Counted from the stretch's first letter, positions 31,105 through 42,730 are shown. The stretch: 64,000 bases of DNA from Azolla caroliniana (GCA_043228905.1 JBHGNT010000008.1:13578001-13642000); one strand, 5' to 3'. Program-made: numbers and translations. The notes: generated from the sequence alone by a model not told the origin.

Positions 31105-33589
31105 TTAGATATAGACGGTCGTCCGGACCGCCTCAGCCCAGTAAAATTTGGGCATGCTCTTCTCGCCTAGCATCGCCCTTGCCGTGTCGATAATCGACCA
31201 GTTCTTCCTCTTGGCCACACCATTTTGCTCCGGTGTGTATCTGTGGTTGAACTCTCTCCGAATTCCTTTTTGCTGCAGATAATTGTTGAATTGGCCGGAA
31301 AAATATTCTTTTCCGCCATCCGACTGCAGGCACTTGAACATCCTCTCCATTTCCCATTCAACCAGGCTTTGCAGGTTCTAAAAACACTCAAAGACTTCGC
31401 TCTTCCGCTCTTCAGCTCTTCCGCTCAATGAGATAGATCCATATGTGCCGGCTGTAGTCGTCAATGAAGGAGACAAAGTATCGACTCCCGCCAAGACTAA
31501 TGTTCTGTGTCGGTCTCCATACATCCGAATGAATAAGGTCGAGCTTGTTACGGCTACGGTTTCGTTCGGTGGGGAATGGAAGCCGGTGTTGCTTCCCGAG
31601 TTGGCAGGCTTCACAAATGTTGGCCTTTCGGCCGCTAAATTTCGGCAAACCGAAAACAACTTGTTTCGATTGTAGGTCTTGAAGCCTCCAATAATTGACG
31701 TGGCCGATCCGCTTGTGCCACAGGTCGATGTCCAATTCGACCTTCTGCCCTTTCGCAAACATAGCAGTGCCGACGTCATTGGTGTTGAGGATGAACATCC
31801 TCCCATCTCTGCGCCCTTGTGCAATAATCTGGCCCTCTTCCTCGATGAAGCACGCAAGGTGCATGAACCGCACCTACATCCCCTGGTCAACAATCTGACC
31901 GACTGAAACTAGGTCCTTTGTGATAGTCGGAACGTGTAATACGTTCATCAGCTTCCCCCTCTGTCCGACGTGGCTCAAAGGGACTTCTCTGACATGCACG
32001 ATTGGGTGAGGAGTGTCGTCTCCGGTTTCGACAACTCCCGGTTGTTCCGGTTTCTCCAAGAAAGAGAACCACTCTTTGTGGCTCGTCATGTGATTCGACA
32101 CACCAGAATCAATGTACCACACTTCCTCCAATTTGGAAGTGGTCTTCTTCATCGAGTTAGCCTCGTGTTTCATCACCAAGGCTGGCCCTTTACTGGCTTT
32201 TCTGGTTTTGGATACTCCCGATCCTTCTGCGTAGTGCGAGTATTGCCGGTTCTCTCTGTCGGTCTTGCCAGATCTAGATCTTTCCAAATCAGCGCGCTTC
32301 TTGTTGCCTCTTAGGAAACACGGGCCGTGGTCAGTCCTTCGACCTAGACCCCAAGGTGGGTGTGGAACAACGAACAGAGCTTAATTGTACTACGTAAGGA
32401 GAGAACCTCTGTGACTCCGTTGTGTGTAAGAGGAGACGGCTACAACTGACTCCTTCTCACAGGTTGCGCTTACGTACTACTACGATTACGTATCCGAGAC
32501 ACAGACATTGAATTAGCCATAGCTATACACAGAAACTGAGAGAAGATAGTATTCTATTATCAGGCGTTCTTTTTACAATTCCCAGAATTTACACACCTCC
32601 TTACGAGGTTTTCTGCCCTTTATATATGTAGGGTCTAATTAGCCGTTCACGCGTACCCGCGTGAACCGTTACATACGTTACGCTTTATATAGTTTCTTAT
32701 TCCTACACTTTTGGCCGTCGGTTACTATTCCGGCGGACAACACTTCTTCCAGCACTCGCTTTCTCTGTGGGCCTTTTTACCACAGTACCAGCATTCGGTG
32801 TCGGCCTTTGCTTGTCGGCCTCCAGCGCCGCCTTGACTCCTCCTGCTTGTGGACGGTCCAGAACTACTGCCGGCACATTCTCCGTGCCTTCAGTCTTGCT
32901 CTTGTCGGCCGCTACCATTGCGAGCCGACCCACCTCGTCCACCACACCCACGGGGCCGATCCACCTCCGTGTACAGCATCTGATTGTCGGTGGGTGCACT
33001 TGTTGACGCCCCTGCGTGGTTCTCCTCTACAAGGAGCATCGATTGTAAGTCGAAAAATGATGGCGTATTCTCCCTTGTACATACCGCCGTTCGGAACGCT
33101 CCAAACTTAGATGGAAGGCCCCCAAGACAAATCTGCACCATCTCATCTTCCTCTACAGTGACGTTGATAGAGGCAAGTGAGTCACAGATCTCTTTGATTC
33201 GGGCTGTGTAATCAATCAGCTATCGACATGTCCTTCTGTCGGACATTGCTCAACTCATGTCGGAGTTGCAGCTTTAGGGCAGTAGTGCTTGCCGCGAAAA
33301 CCTTCTTCAAGTTTCCCCAAGCTTCTTTTGGCATCTTGGCATCTCGGACATGGCTCAACAACTAGTCTCCAACACTAGACGCAAAGCAATACATCACTTT
33401 GCTTGCCGCTTGTTCCCACACTCGGAAGTCCTTGTGTGCCGCATCAGGTGCTATATCGTTTGCTTCGTCGACATAGCTCCAGTAACCATGTGCAAGCAGG
33501 TACTGGTGCATCTTGTAAGACCAAGATGCGTAGTTGGATCTGTCGAGCTTCTCCACTGGGAGCGAGCTAGCCATTCCTTTGTCCATCAC
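31105..33589 (-). pseudogene. Copia alpha gag, protease and integrase (broken)
   Basis: Gag starts at 33589 (LPVEKLDRSNYASWSYKMHQ, HGYWSYVDEANDIAPDAA) and continues in other frames to a zinc knuckle near 32790 (CWYCGKK then ESECWKKC), cut by the LTR-like insert at 32361-32707. Protease is in 32287-31874 (VWYIDSGVSNHMTSHKEWF). Integrase: GHVNYWRLQDLQSKQVV, CEACQLGKQHRLPFP and FIDDYSRHIWIYL (31873-31412), then CLQSDGGKEYFSGQFNNYL and EQNGVAKRKNWSI (31350-31105). Stops fall between these frames. The D,D,E catalytic blocks are all recognisable. Confidence 0.88.
32361..32707 (-). repeat. Foreign LTR-like insertion inside copia alpha gag
   Basis: A 347 bp AT-rich segment unlike the surrounding gag, with TG...CA ends on both strands (tgtggaacaa ... 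ttcctaca) and a minus-strand TATA region (ctatataaagcg near 32684). The zinc knuckle coding sequence is present to its right and gag resumes to its left. No target duplication was found, so solo-LTR identity is an inference. Confidence 0.5.
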
Positions 33590-33667
33590 TTCTCTTTTTG
33601 TTCTTACCGAGTCTTCAGGTTTGTCTCCAGATGTTGATGTCGGCTGCAGAGGTTCTCAACCCTCGCG

Positions 33668-33679
33668 CTCTGATACCAC
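33668..33679 (-). promoter_or_regulatory. Primer-binding site of copia alpha
   Basis: Minus strand TGGTATCAGAGC (initiator tRNA-Met), immediately beside the LTR end. Confidence 0.95.
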
Positions 33680-34093
33680 GTAAAAAGAATAGTGTGCGGA
33701 AGCAATAGAAAACCGAAAATGGAAACGCAGGTTTAATGGAGAGCTTGAATATACACAGTACGCGGGAGAGATAGAGAAAGAGCAAAACAAATTAAATATA
33801 TTATCAAAACAATAATAGTTCTCTATACATACAACATGCTCAACAACACTATTTATACAAGTCCTAAGAGGACTGACAAAAGTACGGTGTACTTCAATGC
33901 TCAGACGAGTGTCTAATACTAACTACGAGACATTAACTACCTAGTAGTCTAGGCTGCTACTAGGCTTCCGGTTACTGTTGGATCTAGCTAACCAGCTCCC
34001 CAGCTCACCGGCTCACCGATCTGGCCTTTTAGATGCCGATCTGGCTCAGGCTTATTCAGCCGATCCGGATCCGGTTGAGCTTGCCGCTCAACA
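33680..34093 (-). repeat. 5' LTR of copia alpha
   Basis: 414 bp. Its outer end has the usual cttgccgctcaaca. The nucleotide next to the primer site reads G instead of the A of the consensus CA end. Confidence 0.95.
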
Positions 34094-34109
34094 CTCCCCC
34101 TCCAGCTCA

Positions 34110-36204
34110 ACACACCTTCTATGAAAAACCCGAGAAATGTGAATATTCTGTAGGCGAGCAAGAGTTTATCATATTCCGAGTAGGAAGGGACAAGCTGAAG
34201 ATGGATCCCGCCAAGGGGGAAATAGTCATGAACCACCAAAGTCTTTGCGGTACAACAATTAATTGGTTTTTTATAGTACGTTAGGAAGTTTATTAAAACT
34301 TTTAGTAGAATTGCAACTACACTCACAAATCTTATGAGAGGCTCAGAAGTGTTTTAGTGGTCCAAAATAGAACAACACGCTTTTGACCAGTTGAAGGAGG
34401 CGGTGTGTTCTTAGCCAGTGTTGAAACTACCTGATTCCATTGGGCCTTTTGAAATTCATATTGATGCATCGGATTATGTTTATGGGGTGGTCCTTATGCA
34501 AGATGGTCATCCAATAGCATATGAGTGAAAAACATTTTCCGAAATAGAAAGCAGATGGCCTACCCATGAGAAAGAAATGCTCACCGTAGTATATGCACTA
34601 CGGAAGTTGAGACATTTTGTGCAAGATAAATTCACAAAGGTAATAACACATAACATATCCTTGCAATGACATGTTCGTAGAGTTTGATATAGAAATTGTG
34701 CATAAGAAGGGGAAGTTGCACACACTACCGGATGCATTGAGCAGGCTGCTACAAATTCATCACATTTTCGTCATCATGGTTCAAGGATGGTCGAAGAGAT
34801 TTAGCAAGCTCAAGAAAATGAAGTAGTAGTATGATAATTAATACATGAAGTGGGAAGTGGACAAACGACTCATGGATTAGACCGGTTGCATGATGGGCTA
34901 TTATGGAGTGAGGATAAGGTGGTGATTCCTAATAATATACAACTAAGGGCTAAAATATTGCATAAAGTGCACAATTGTCACATGGTTGGGCATGGAGGAC
35001 AAAAACAAACATTAAGGGCCACTAAAAGGTATTCCGTGGGGACTAAAATGGAGAAGGAAATTATTGAGTGTATACCCTCATGCAGAGTCTCTAAACCAAT
35101 GAAGGCAAGATGAGGCAAAGCATTCGGTCGATTGCAACAAATGTGGATTGTGTATCGCACATGGGATGTAATTAGTATGGACTTTATTATTGATCTACCT
35201 CCCTCCAAAGGATACAATACTTTGATGGTGATTGTGGATTTCTTCTCAAAACAAGCTCATTTCATACCTACAAAGTTGCCTCTAACAGCCAATGACGTAG
35301 CTCAGGTGTTTTTCAAGTATATTTTTAAGTACCATGGATTAGCGAAGTGCATTGTGTTTGATAGGGATCTTAGGTTAGCGTTTGGATTTTGGCAAGAGTT
35401 GCTCTGGATTTTGGGCTCAAAACTCTGTATGTTAACGTCGACGCATCTTGAAACCAATGGAGGCTTAATCAAGGCATCAAAGATTATATTCATTGTTACG
35501 TTAAGGTAGATCAATCAGATCTGGTGGAGCAAGTCGACGTGCTTGAGTTCTGCAACAATGCAGTTATCCACTTAGCAACAAGCTTCTCTCCATTGAATCT
35601 ATCAATAGGTAATGACGTAATCACGTTGATTGCCTTGTTACATATTGTACAAACAAAACACAGGTAGAAGATCCTGATGTGGCCAGGTTTTTAGAAAAAT
35701 GGAAGGAGAGAATGAAAGCAACACAAGTGCATTTGACTCAGACAAAGTCTTAGATGATTAATCAGGTCAACAAGAAACATAAAAATGTGGATTTTTACCT
35801 AGGAAACTTAGTATTAGTCAGTGCGACTAATTGGTCGTTACCTTAGGGTCGCACATCAAAGTTCAATCACAGGTACTTCGGCCCATACAAGATAACAAAA
35901 CAAATCAACAACGTCTCCTACAAATCCACAACGTTTTTCGTGTCAAACTACTAAAGAGTTTTCATACAGATGAAACGTAGCGTCATTAGGCAACCAATAG
36001 CATGCCATGCAAACTAGAGGCCATATTAAAGAGACAAGTTCTTCGAGGGAAAAGACGCTACTTGATCAAGTGATCGGGATTATCATTAGCGGAAGCTTTG
36101 TGGGTTACTGAGGAGACGCTACGGGAAGCAAGGTTTGAGTGGTTAATGGAGCCGCTAAACTGTCCAAATTCTTAAGGAAAACCATAGTTAGCATGGGGGC
36201 TAAA
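34110..36204 (+). mobile_element. Chromovirus M: RNase H, integrase and chromodomain remnant
   Basis: Plus-strand Ty3/gypsy 3' half. RT end (YEKPEKCEYSVGEQEFIIFR); RNase H (PFEIHIDASDYVYGVVLMQD, ESRWPTHEKEMLTVVYALR); integrase zinc region (KVHNCHMVGHGGQKQT then CRVSKPMKA) and core (ISMDFIIDLPPSKGYNTLMV, SKQAHFIPTKLPLT). Near 36010-36160 is a chromodomain: EAILKRQVLRGKRRYLIK, a stop where the conserved Trp is expected, then SGLSLAEALWVTEETLREA. A polypurine tract (gcatgggggctaaa) precedes the LTR at 36205. It is broken by many stops. The left end was lost where copia alpha sequence begins. Confidence 0.85.
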
Positions 36205-36580
36205 TGTTGCCACCATGCATAAGTTTCGTGGTCGAAACTCTCACTCTTGGCGTGAGAGTGTTACATCTGTTAGGTCTACCTATGTTAAAGAATATAAAGA
36301 ACCTTGGAAGTACAAATTATTCAATTAGTGAACGTTTGACATTCCAATGATTCCTATTTAATAGGAGGTTGTTTTTCTTCGAAGGGTAGACTCTAGTTTT
36401 AGGAGTTACTAGTACTTATTGAAATGTTTTTCTATAAATTTCTGTTGGCGGTGGTAATAGAAGGTATTAGTATTAAATTTATTTTTCAAGAAATTTTCTT
36501 GTGTGAGTTGTAATGTTTTGGTACTCATAAGTTCTTGCATCCATTTAAGTTTGTGTGCGAATACATTAGATTTTATCATA
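36205..36580 (+). repeat. 3' LTR of chromovirus M (right end uncertain)
   Basis: Starts tgttgccaccatgcataag directly after the polypurine tract. It is AT-rich. No partner copy is in the window, so the end is a guess (ttttatca near 36580). Confidence 0.55.
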
Positions 36581-36973
36581 GGACTTTAATAAGAATAGTA
36601 TAGGAAATAAATACTCTTTTTATCCCTTTTAATCAAATTTCGAGCCCTCAAAATTCTCACATGGACTCCTAAAGGCCATTTTGTCCAAAACAATTAGTTT
36701 TCTCATGAAGTATAATATCTATGGTTTCCAACTAATTAGGTGTCTTTTATAAATTGGTGACACTTCAAAGGTGAGATAAATGATTAGGTAAGTGAATTAT
36801 ACGCATTAGCAAAATAACATGGGAAACTGAAAAAAAATCACTTTGCTTTCTAATGATACATATGATTTGGGAGGAATTAGAAAGACATGGAGGAGGGTAA
36901 ACCATAACTTAGCTTAGATGAATTAGGAACACATGTAGTCGAAGGTGGAAATGCATGAAAATAAGATGGATAT
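36581..36973. other. AT-rich intergenic sequence downstream of the PR-1 gene
   Basis: No coding or repeat signal recognised. It contains the 3' flank of the PR-1 gene; aataac and aataag motifs on the minus strand could serve polyadenylation, but none is compelling. Confidence 0.5.
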
Positions 36974-37498
36974 TTAGTATGGACGTTGGCCAATATAGTT
37001 TCCAGGGGGGTAGTAGTTGCATATGATGTATGTTGCAAGGGGGTTGGAGGTGCATTTATGAGCGACGCATCCAACACGTCGTGTCTTGGCCCACACCACT
37101 TGGGTATAGTGGCCACATTGTTGGCCACTGGCACAAGTGTTGGTCTTGTAGTTGTAGTATCGCTTCTCAGATATCCAATCTGTCAAGGCTTGATTAGTTG
37201 TTGCTAGGGCGCGGGTGGTAGTCCAATACCAATACAAGTTCTCTCCATAAGGACCTTTGGAATGGCGTAATGCACCAGCACAATTAGCTTGGGGTTTATC
37301 TTGGCTTATGGCGTATTTGTTGGCATAGTCTTCCAATGTTTTACTCCAAACTAGAAGTGGAATGCCCAATTTTTGCCTCTCAACATTATGTGCATTTAGA
37401 AATTGATTTTGTTGTGTTTGCGCTATGCAACCAACAAAACTACTTATCAACACTAATAGAAGAGTAAAAGGTGCATAGTTAATATGTTGATTTTTCAT
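36974..37498 (-). CDS. PR1: Pathogenesis-related protein 1 (CAP superfamily), secreted
   Basis: Intronless frame of 174 codons from MKNQHINYAPFTLLL; an upstream in-frame Met at 37528 would add ten residues without signal-peptide character, so 37498 is preferred. Signal peptide of about 25 residues (TLLLVLISSFVGCIA) and likely cleavage before QTQQN. CAP domain: FLNAHNVERQKLGIPLLVW (His), GPYGENLYWYW (Glu), WISEKRYYNY (Glu) and CGHYTQVVWAKTRRVGC (His), so all four cavity residues are present. The six conserved cysteines are present (NCAG, CASGQQC, GCVAHKC, IICNYYPPGN). It ends GQRPY, the usual short PR-1 form. PR-1 proteins are apoplastic, defence-induced, sterol-binding CAP proteins and are commonly intronless. 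The frame is undamaged amid dead transposons, suggesting selection. Confidence 0.95.
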   Translation of the reverse strand: MKNQHINYAPFTLLLVLISSFVGCIAQTQQNQFLNAHNVERQKLGIPLLVWSKTLEDYANKYAISQDKPQANCAGALRHSKGPYGENLYWYWTTTRALATTNQALTDWISEKRYYNYKTNTCASGQQCGHYTQVVWAKTRRVGCVAHKCTSNPLATYIICNYYPPGNYIGQRPY

Positions 37499-37604
37499 AA
37501 TATGTGGTGGTTGCTCAATATTGGACAAAAGGTAGTATTTCCTTTATCGAATATTAACTTCCCCTCGTTATGTGTGTTTGTGCTTGTACTATGATATATA
37601 CCTA

Positions 37605-37620
37605 TACCTATATATATATA
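37605..37620 (-). promoter_or_regulatory. TATA region of the PR-1 gene
   Basis: The alternating tatatatatat run about 110-120 bp upstream of the preferred start codon, at typical distance for a plant core promoter. Upstream regulatory boxes were not resolved. Confidence 0.5.
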
Positions 37621-38009
37621 TTAAGAGAGAGAGAGATGCTGATAGATAATAATGTCAAGGATAGAAATATGACTCTCAAAGTCAAGGCTATCCTCCATCC
37701 TCCACGTGATACTAATTCAACGTTGTAGCCTAAATTATACGTCATTGTCAAATATAATAAAATGCATGTCAAATGTATTAAAATATAGGTTGGAAAAGAT
37801 GTGCATCTACGCATATTCGATAATATTATAAGCAAAGGACCATGTCCTCCAATTAGGGATTAATATTAAACTTGAGTCGGTGTTGTCATGTGTTTATGAT
37901 ATTCAATAATATTGGACTATAATGATCATAATTCTAGTCTCTTCAAAACAAAAATAGACTCTACATATCTAGAAAATAATTAGACAATAAATATTGTATA
38001 GGTTCAATG
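37621..38009. other. AT-rich intergenic sequence upstream of PR-1
   Basis: No gene or repeat recognised; presumed promoter-distal region of the PR-1 gene. Confidence 0.4.
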
Positions 38010-39100
38010 AGAGTAATTTGAATCCTATTAGCCCCTTACTTCTTTCAAGTTATCCCAACCCCCTACGCTTAGCAAATGGGCCCCTCAATCTTAGCGTGTA
38101 CAACCTTTGTGTTTGTTTACTTACATGGCAATCATGGTTTCAGAGGGTGTCCCCCCAATCAATGGCACACGACTATTTTGGCAACGAAGACAACGCTCTC
38201 AACACGTGGTTCTCTATAGTTTGTAATTGCATGAAAATCTCTTTTGCTAACAAAACGTTCATAGAATTGAAAATTTGAATTAGGGATTATTATTAATTCT
38301 CCTAGGATTAGTGCATGGGGTCTGCAACCTTGACCCGTAGATCCTATTTGTTTGTCTACCTATAGGGCAATCATGGTTTCAGGGGGGTGCCCACTCCTTT
38401 GGTAATGAAGAGAACTTTCCCAACATGGCCTACTTCTACACCATTTGTCAAGAGCTTGAAAATATATTTTGTTAACCAAACGTTCATAAACTTTAAATTT
38501 TCAATTGAGAATTACTATCAATCCCTCTACAATTAGCACATGGGGTCAACCTTAGGGTGTGGATCCTCTCTACTTGTCTATGCAAAGGGCAATCACAGTT
38601 TCAAGGAGGTACATCCCCTTAAACAAATGGCACATGACACCCTAGGCAACCAGAAGAACATTTTCAATGCATCCTAGTTCTCCACCATTTATCAAGTGCT
38701 TGAAAATATCTTTTGGCAAAAATAATTTAATCAAGGATTGTTATTAATTTAAAGATAGTATGATGATAATGTGGTAGTGTGGTTCAACAAGCTATCATGC
38801 ACACTTTGTACCTCAAATCTCTTTCAAAGAGAGACAAATTTACACATTATTAATCATGCAAAAGAGTTTCTCTTAAGTTTTTTACCATAAACTAGGTTCT
38901 CGATGTAGAGCATGGGGTCTCTATCCTTAGGGTGTGTTTGTTTACTCATAGGGTAGTCATAGTTGAGGGATACCTTCCCTTAATGACAACCACAACAAAG
39001 GCATCATTATTCTCACAATTCCTCTCCTAATTACAAGAGCCTTTAATATGCACTCAAACCCTCTATCATTTGTCAATCACTTCTAGATATATTTTGTTAA
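38010..39100. repeat. Degenerate tandem repeat, about 220-240 bp unit, four copies
   Basis: The anchor gggcaatcatggtttcag recurs at about 38126, 38365, 38587 and, diverged, 38950. Around it are conserved neighbours: gcatggggtc, gtttgtctac, catttgtcaagagcttgaaa and attattaatt. Spacings are 239, 222 and about 363 bp, the last containing extra sequence. Small reading frames here are not conserved between units. Origin unknown. Confidence 0.65.
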
Positions 39101-39213
39101 CAAAGAGATAATAGACTTGAAAGTATAATGTCACGCCTCATATCATAGTCTTCCCGGACACAAATGAGTGTGATTCCTCTAGCCAAAACCTTGAACCACA
39201 CCCGCTAAACACC

Positions 39214-42090
39214 TTGAAATGGCTAGGTATTGGGCACAAGACAGTGGAAAAAATAAGGGTACATGTATCAACAGTACACAATAACAGAGTTCCAACGACC
39301 TCAATCTCCTTTCCACTCTTGCTTCCGACATTGGAAGATTGGTCGAAATCCAAGATTAAAGATACGTTATGTAGCCAAGCAGCATGCTTTGTAGCAAAAA
39401 TAAGTGATGAAGACCTCATGAACGAAGTAAAGCAGCATTGGCATAACACTGAATTCTGGTGCACCATGGATGAAGAGGAACCTCATCTCTGCCACATCCA
39501 CCTGCGGACTATCATAGACACCCAACTAACTCCAAAAATTTTCTATTTTTATGAGAAGCATGAAGGGGCGATTGAAGCTCACAGGATAGCCCACAAAATC
39601 CACTCATGGATGTGGACCATCATTCCATCAATGGAAATGACTGGTTGTCTAAATGGTGAGTGCTCCCCACTCACAGCATGTTGTGCAAAGCATCAGGCAC
39701 AAATTTCCCACTCCATTCCATGATTATGAAGATTGTAACATGGAATGTGCAAGGGCTCAGGAATCGACTAGACCAGCAAAACAGATGGAAACTAAGAAGA
39801 GATCTTGAGGAATATATATTAGGGGGTGATGGTGACATCATCATGTTGCAGGAACATCACCTTGATAGTACTCGTTTAAAGGAAGTCAGAGATCTTTTAC
39901 CAGGATCATGGCGAACAATTTGAGAGCCAGCAATAGGGGAGGATGGAAATCATGGTGGTATTTGCACTCTAATTCGGGAACATCTAACCCAAGGCCTCAT
40001 ACACCAGGAATCACTTATACTTGGTAGGGCACATTTTTGCATGTTGGCCATCCAAGGGCAACGCTGGAATTTCATGAATGTTTATGCTCCAAATAGCAAA
40101 ACAGAAAGGGCAACATTCTGGGAACGCATCCGTCTACAAGTAGCGGGTGCAGAAGAGTGGTGCATTGGAGGGTATTTTAATATGATTGAATCCATTCACG
40201 ATAGCTCCAACAACAACCCCATAGTTCTACAAGGAAGGGAATGTAAACAATGGGAGAAGCTATGTGTACACCTTAACCTGTGAGACATCTGGCATTCTAA
40301 CAACTTCCTATGAAAAAGGGACTCTCTCTTATTCTCCCAATCAGACGGGTGGAATAGTGAACCCAACCTTTCCCACATTGACCGCATTTATGTGGGGGAG
40401 GCTCTTGAAGCGAAGGGAGGGTGGTCTCGCATAACTCCAGGCACAACTTTCTCTAACCATTACCCGGTAGTCGGTCATTTCCAATTGCGCCGAGAATGGG
40501 ACCCATTCCAGCCTCGCATCCCGCACACTATCTACACAGTTATAGAGGTGAAGGAACGACTCTCCAACCAATGGTCATTACCCGTCAATGTTTCATCAAC
40601 ATCTGACAAACTTCTAACTAAATTAACAAGAGCTTCAACTCTCCTACATGAGTTTGTCAAGACCAGAAGCAAGGATGCTCAGGAAAAACGACAGAGGACA
40701 AAACGGGGACTAATAACCTTACAACGACTCCAACAAAGATACCCGTCATGTAGTTGGATTGCAGGACAAGTTGCCATGGCCAAACATGAACTCAACATGG
40801 CGGAAAAGGAAATATACGACGTGGAGTTTCATGGAAGCATGGCACGATGGGTTAGAGTAGGGGACAAAACCACGAAGGAATTCTTCCGCTCCAAAGGCCT
40901 GAGGCACACTAGAACAATGATGCGTAGCCTCAACTGAGCGGATGGAATGACCATTGAGGATGGCGATGAAGTGAGGAATATTGCCATAGGTTACTATAAG
41001 CACCTACTTACTGAAGATACTATGGCCACAGGGGAAGACATAAGAGAAGATATTATCCTCCAAAGCATACCCAAGAAAGTCACAATGGAAATGAATACAT
41101 GGCTCGTGCGTCCCCTATCAACCATCGAGATATGGGAGGCCCTCTTTGATTTGGATATAGATAGTTGCCCCGGAATCGACAGCCTCACCCCTCACTTTTT
41201 CACATGCCTTTGGGACACTATTAAAGAAGACCTCCTCCAGGCATATGAGGAGATCATCACGTCTAGAAACATGTTGGAGGAATTTGGACAAGGGATGATA
41301 CATCTCATTCCTAAAAGTGGTGGTAGTGCCAACGACATTAGCAAGTGGTGGCCCATAACTCTTCTCAATACTGTCTATAAGTTGCTCGCAAAAATCGTAG
41401 CACACCAGTTAACACCTCTTCTCCCTCAACTCATTCATCCATCCCAGACAGGTTTCGTTAGAAATCAAAGCATCCTAGACAACCTCTTCTCATTCTAGGA
41501 AGCAGTAGCCCTTGCCAAGCGTACCAACAATAAGGTAGCGGTGGTGCTACTAGATTTTGAGAAAGCATATGACAAGGTTTGTTGGAACTTTCTTGAAAGT
41601 ATGATGGGGAAACTCGGCTTTCAAGAGACATGGACCGAAGGCATTGCAACATTATAGGAACGACAACAGTTGTGTTTCACTGGCAAGTGAAAGGGGCCCC
41701 TTTTTCCGAATATCCTGATCTGTACGACAAGGATGCCCACTAGCTCCATCCTTATTTCTATTATACGTCGTAGCACTCCCTTGCTTTCTCAACTCGCGGC
41801 ATCTCAACCTACGTGGTCTTCCCGTGCCTTATTCTCATCAAAGCATCCTGGATATAGAATTTGCAGATGACACAGCGGTCTACCTGCAAGGGGATTTGGA
41901 AAACCTACAAAAGCTCGAAAGTGGGTTAGCCGTATTTTGCAAGAGATCCAATGCCATGATCAATTGGCACAAATCCTGTGCAATATGGCTTTCTCATGAA
42001 ACACATCTTGTGTGGCACCCACATCCCGCTTTCAAATGGATCAATCAAGGAGCGAGCATCGAATATTTGGGGTTCGAAATTGGTTTCTAA
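39214..42090 (+). mobile_element. LINE-2: L1-type non-LTR retrotransposon, broken and 3'-truncated
   Basis: An upstream frame (39214-39723) of unknown kind may be the end of ORF1. ORF2 starts near 39721: endonuclease MKIVTWNVQGLRNRLDQQN, MLQEHHLDSTRLKEV, WNFMNVYAPNSKTERATFW and SNHYPVVGHFQL. RT follows: SCPGIDSLTPHFF, MIHLIPKSGGSANDISKWW, LNTVYKLLAKIVAHQLTPLL, QTGFVRNQSI, VVLLDFEKAYDKVCWNFLE, and the catalytic block IEFADDTAVYLQGDLENL at 41850. Internal stops at about 39921, 40281, 40935, 41496 and 41655. The RNase-H-like or zinc C-terminus and the poly(A) tail are absent; it ends at 42090 against gypsy J sequence. Confidence 0.88.
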
Positions 42091-42094
42091 AATC

Positions 42095-42730
42095 CTACAT
42101 GTAGAATAGATAATCTACAATAATCTAGTATGTTAAGGTAACATGATTATGTATTGGATGTATTGGTTAAAACATATCGATTAAATACAATAAGTCAAGA
42201 GTTTAAATCATGACATGATTGTTGTCATGTCCATGACATTATCCCCCTATTAAGGCCACCTCCGAAGATGCCTCCCCGGTTTTTGTGGATATTGGTGATG
42301 AAATGCATGAACAACATCAGTGCATTCTCCAAGTGTTGGGTTGGTTCCCAAGTTGCCTCCATAGGACTAACTATTGAAGTTGTCGACGATGCCAACGAGA
42401 GTCCAGAATCTTTTCCACCTCATACTCCTCACCTATGGAAAGCTCAATTGGAGGTGGAGGTGGAGAGTGTCTTCCAGGAATAGTGATGGATGATAAGGTT
42501 CGAGAAGAGAGGCATGGGAGACATTATGAATCTGGAAATGTGGAGGAAGTACCAGCGAGAAAGTGATGGGATTGACACACTCAATGATGCGGAAAGGCCC
42601 CAACTTCTTGTAATCCAACTTTCCGCAAGGTCGAGTAGTATCAACATGGCGACATAAGAGCTAAACTTGATCACCAACTACAAAGGTGGGTGTAGCGGAA
42701 CGATGTCGATCAGCTTGCGCTTTATACCGG
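42095..42730 (-). mobile_element. Chromovirus J end: LTR piece, polypurine tract, chromodomain, integrase C-terminus
   Basis: LTR end at about 42241 (gttgtcatgtccatgaca), then the minus-strand purine tract TTAATAGGGGGATAA. Reading leftward on the minus strand from 42725: YKAQADRHRSATPTFVVGDQV, KKLGPFRIIECVNPITFSLV and HNVSHASLLEPYHPS (integrase C-terminal GPF/Y module). A frameshifted chromodomain follows (YEVEKILDSRWHRRQLQ, EATWEPTQHLENA, AFHHQYPQKPG). The LTR family is the same as the solo LTR at 47486-47971. It was cut by gypsy K at 42731. Confidence 0.82.

Larger units (their letters stand above)
27796..34093 (-). mobile_element. Copia alpha: complete but mutated Ty1/copia element
   Basis: LTRs 27796-28215 and 33680-34093 (420 and 414 bp). 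Primer site TGGTATCAGAGC at 33668-33679 abuts the 5' LTR. Polypurine tract GAGGGGGAG lies beside the 3' LTR (28216-28224, minus). Domain order on the minus strand is gag, zinc knuckle, protease, integrase, RT, RNase H. Left flank ggaac (27791-27795) is not repeated on the right, where a second polypurine-like tract (ctccccctccagc, 34094-34106) is found instead. Many stops occur. A 347 bp foreign LTR-like piece lies in gag. Confidence 0.92.

Noticed and set aside
36877-37134. 85-codon minus frame overlapping the PR-1 3' end.
   Set aside because: Out-of-frame shadow of the PR-1 gene; no conserved motif.
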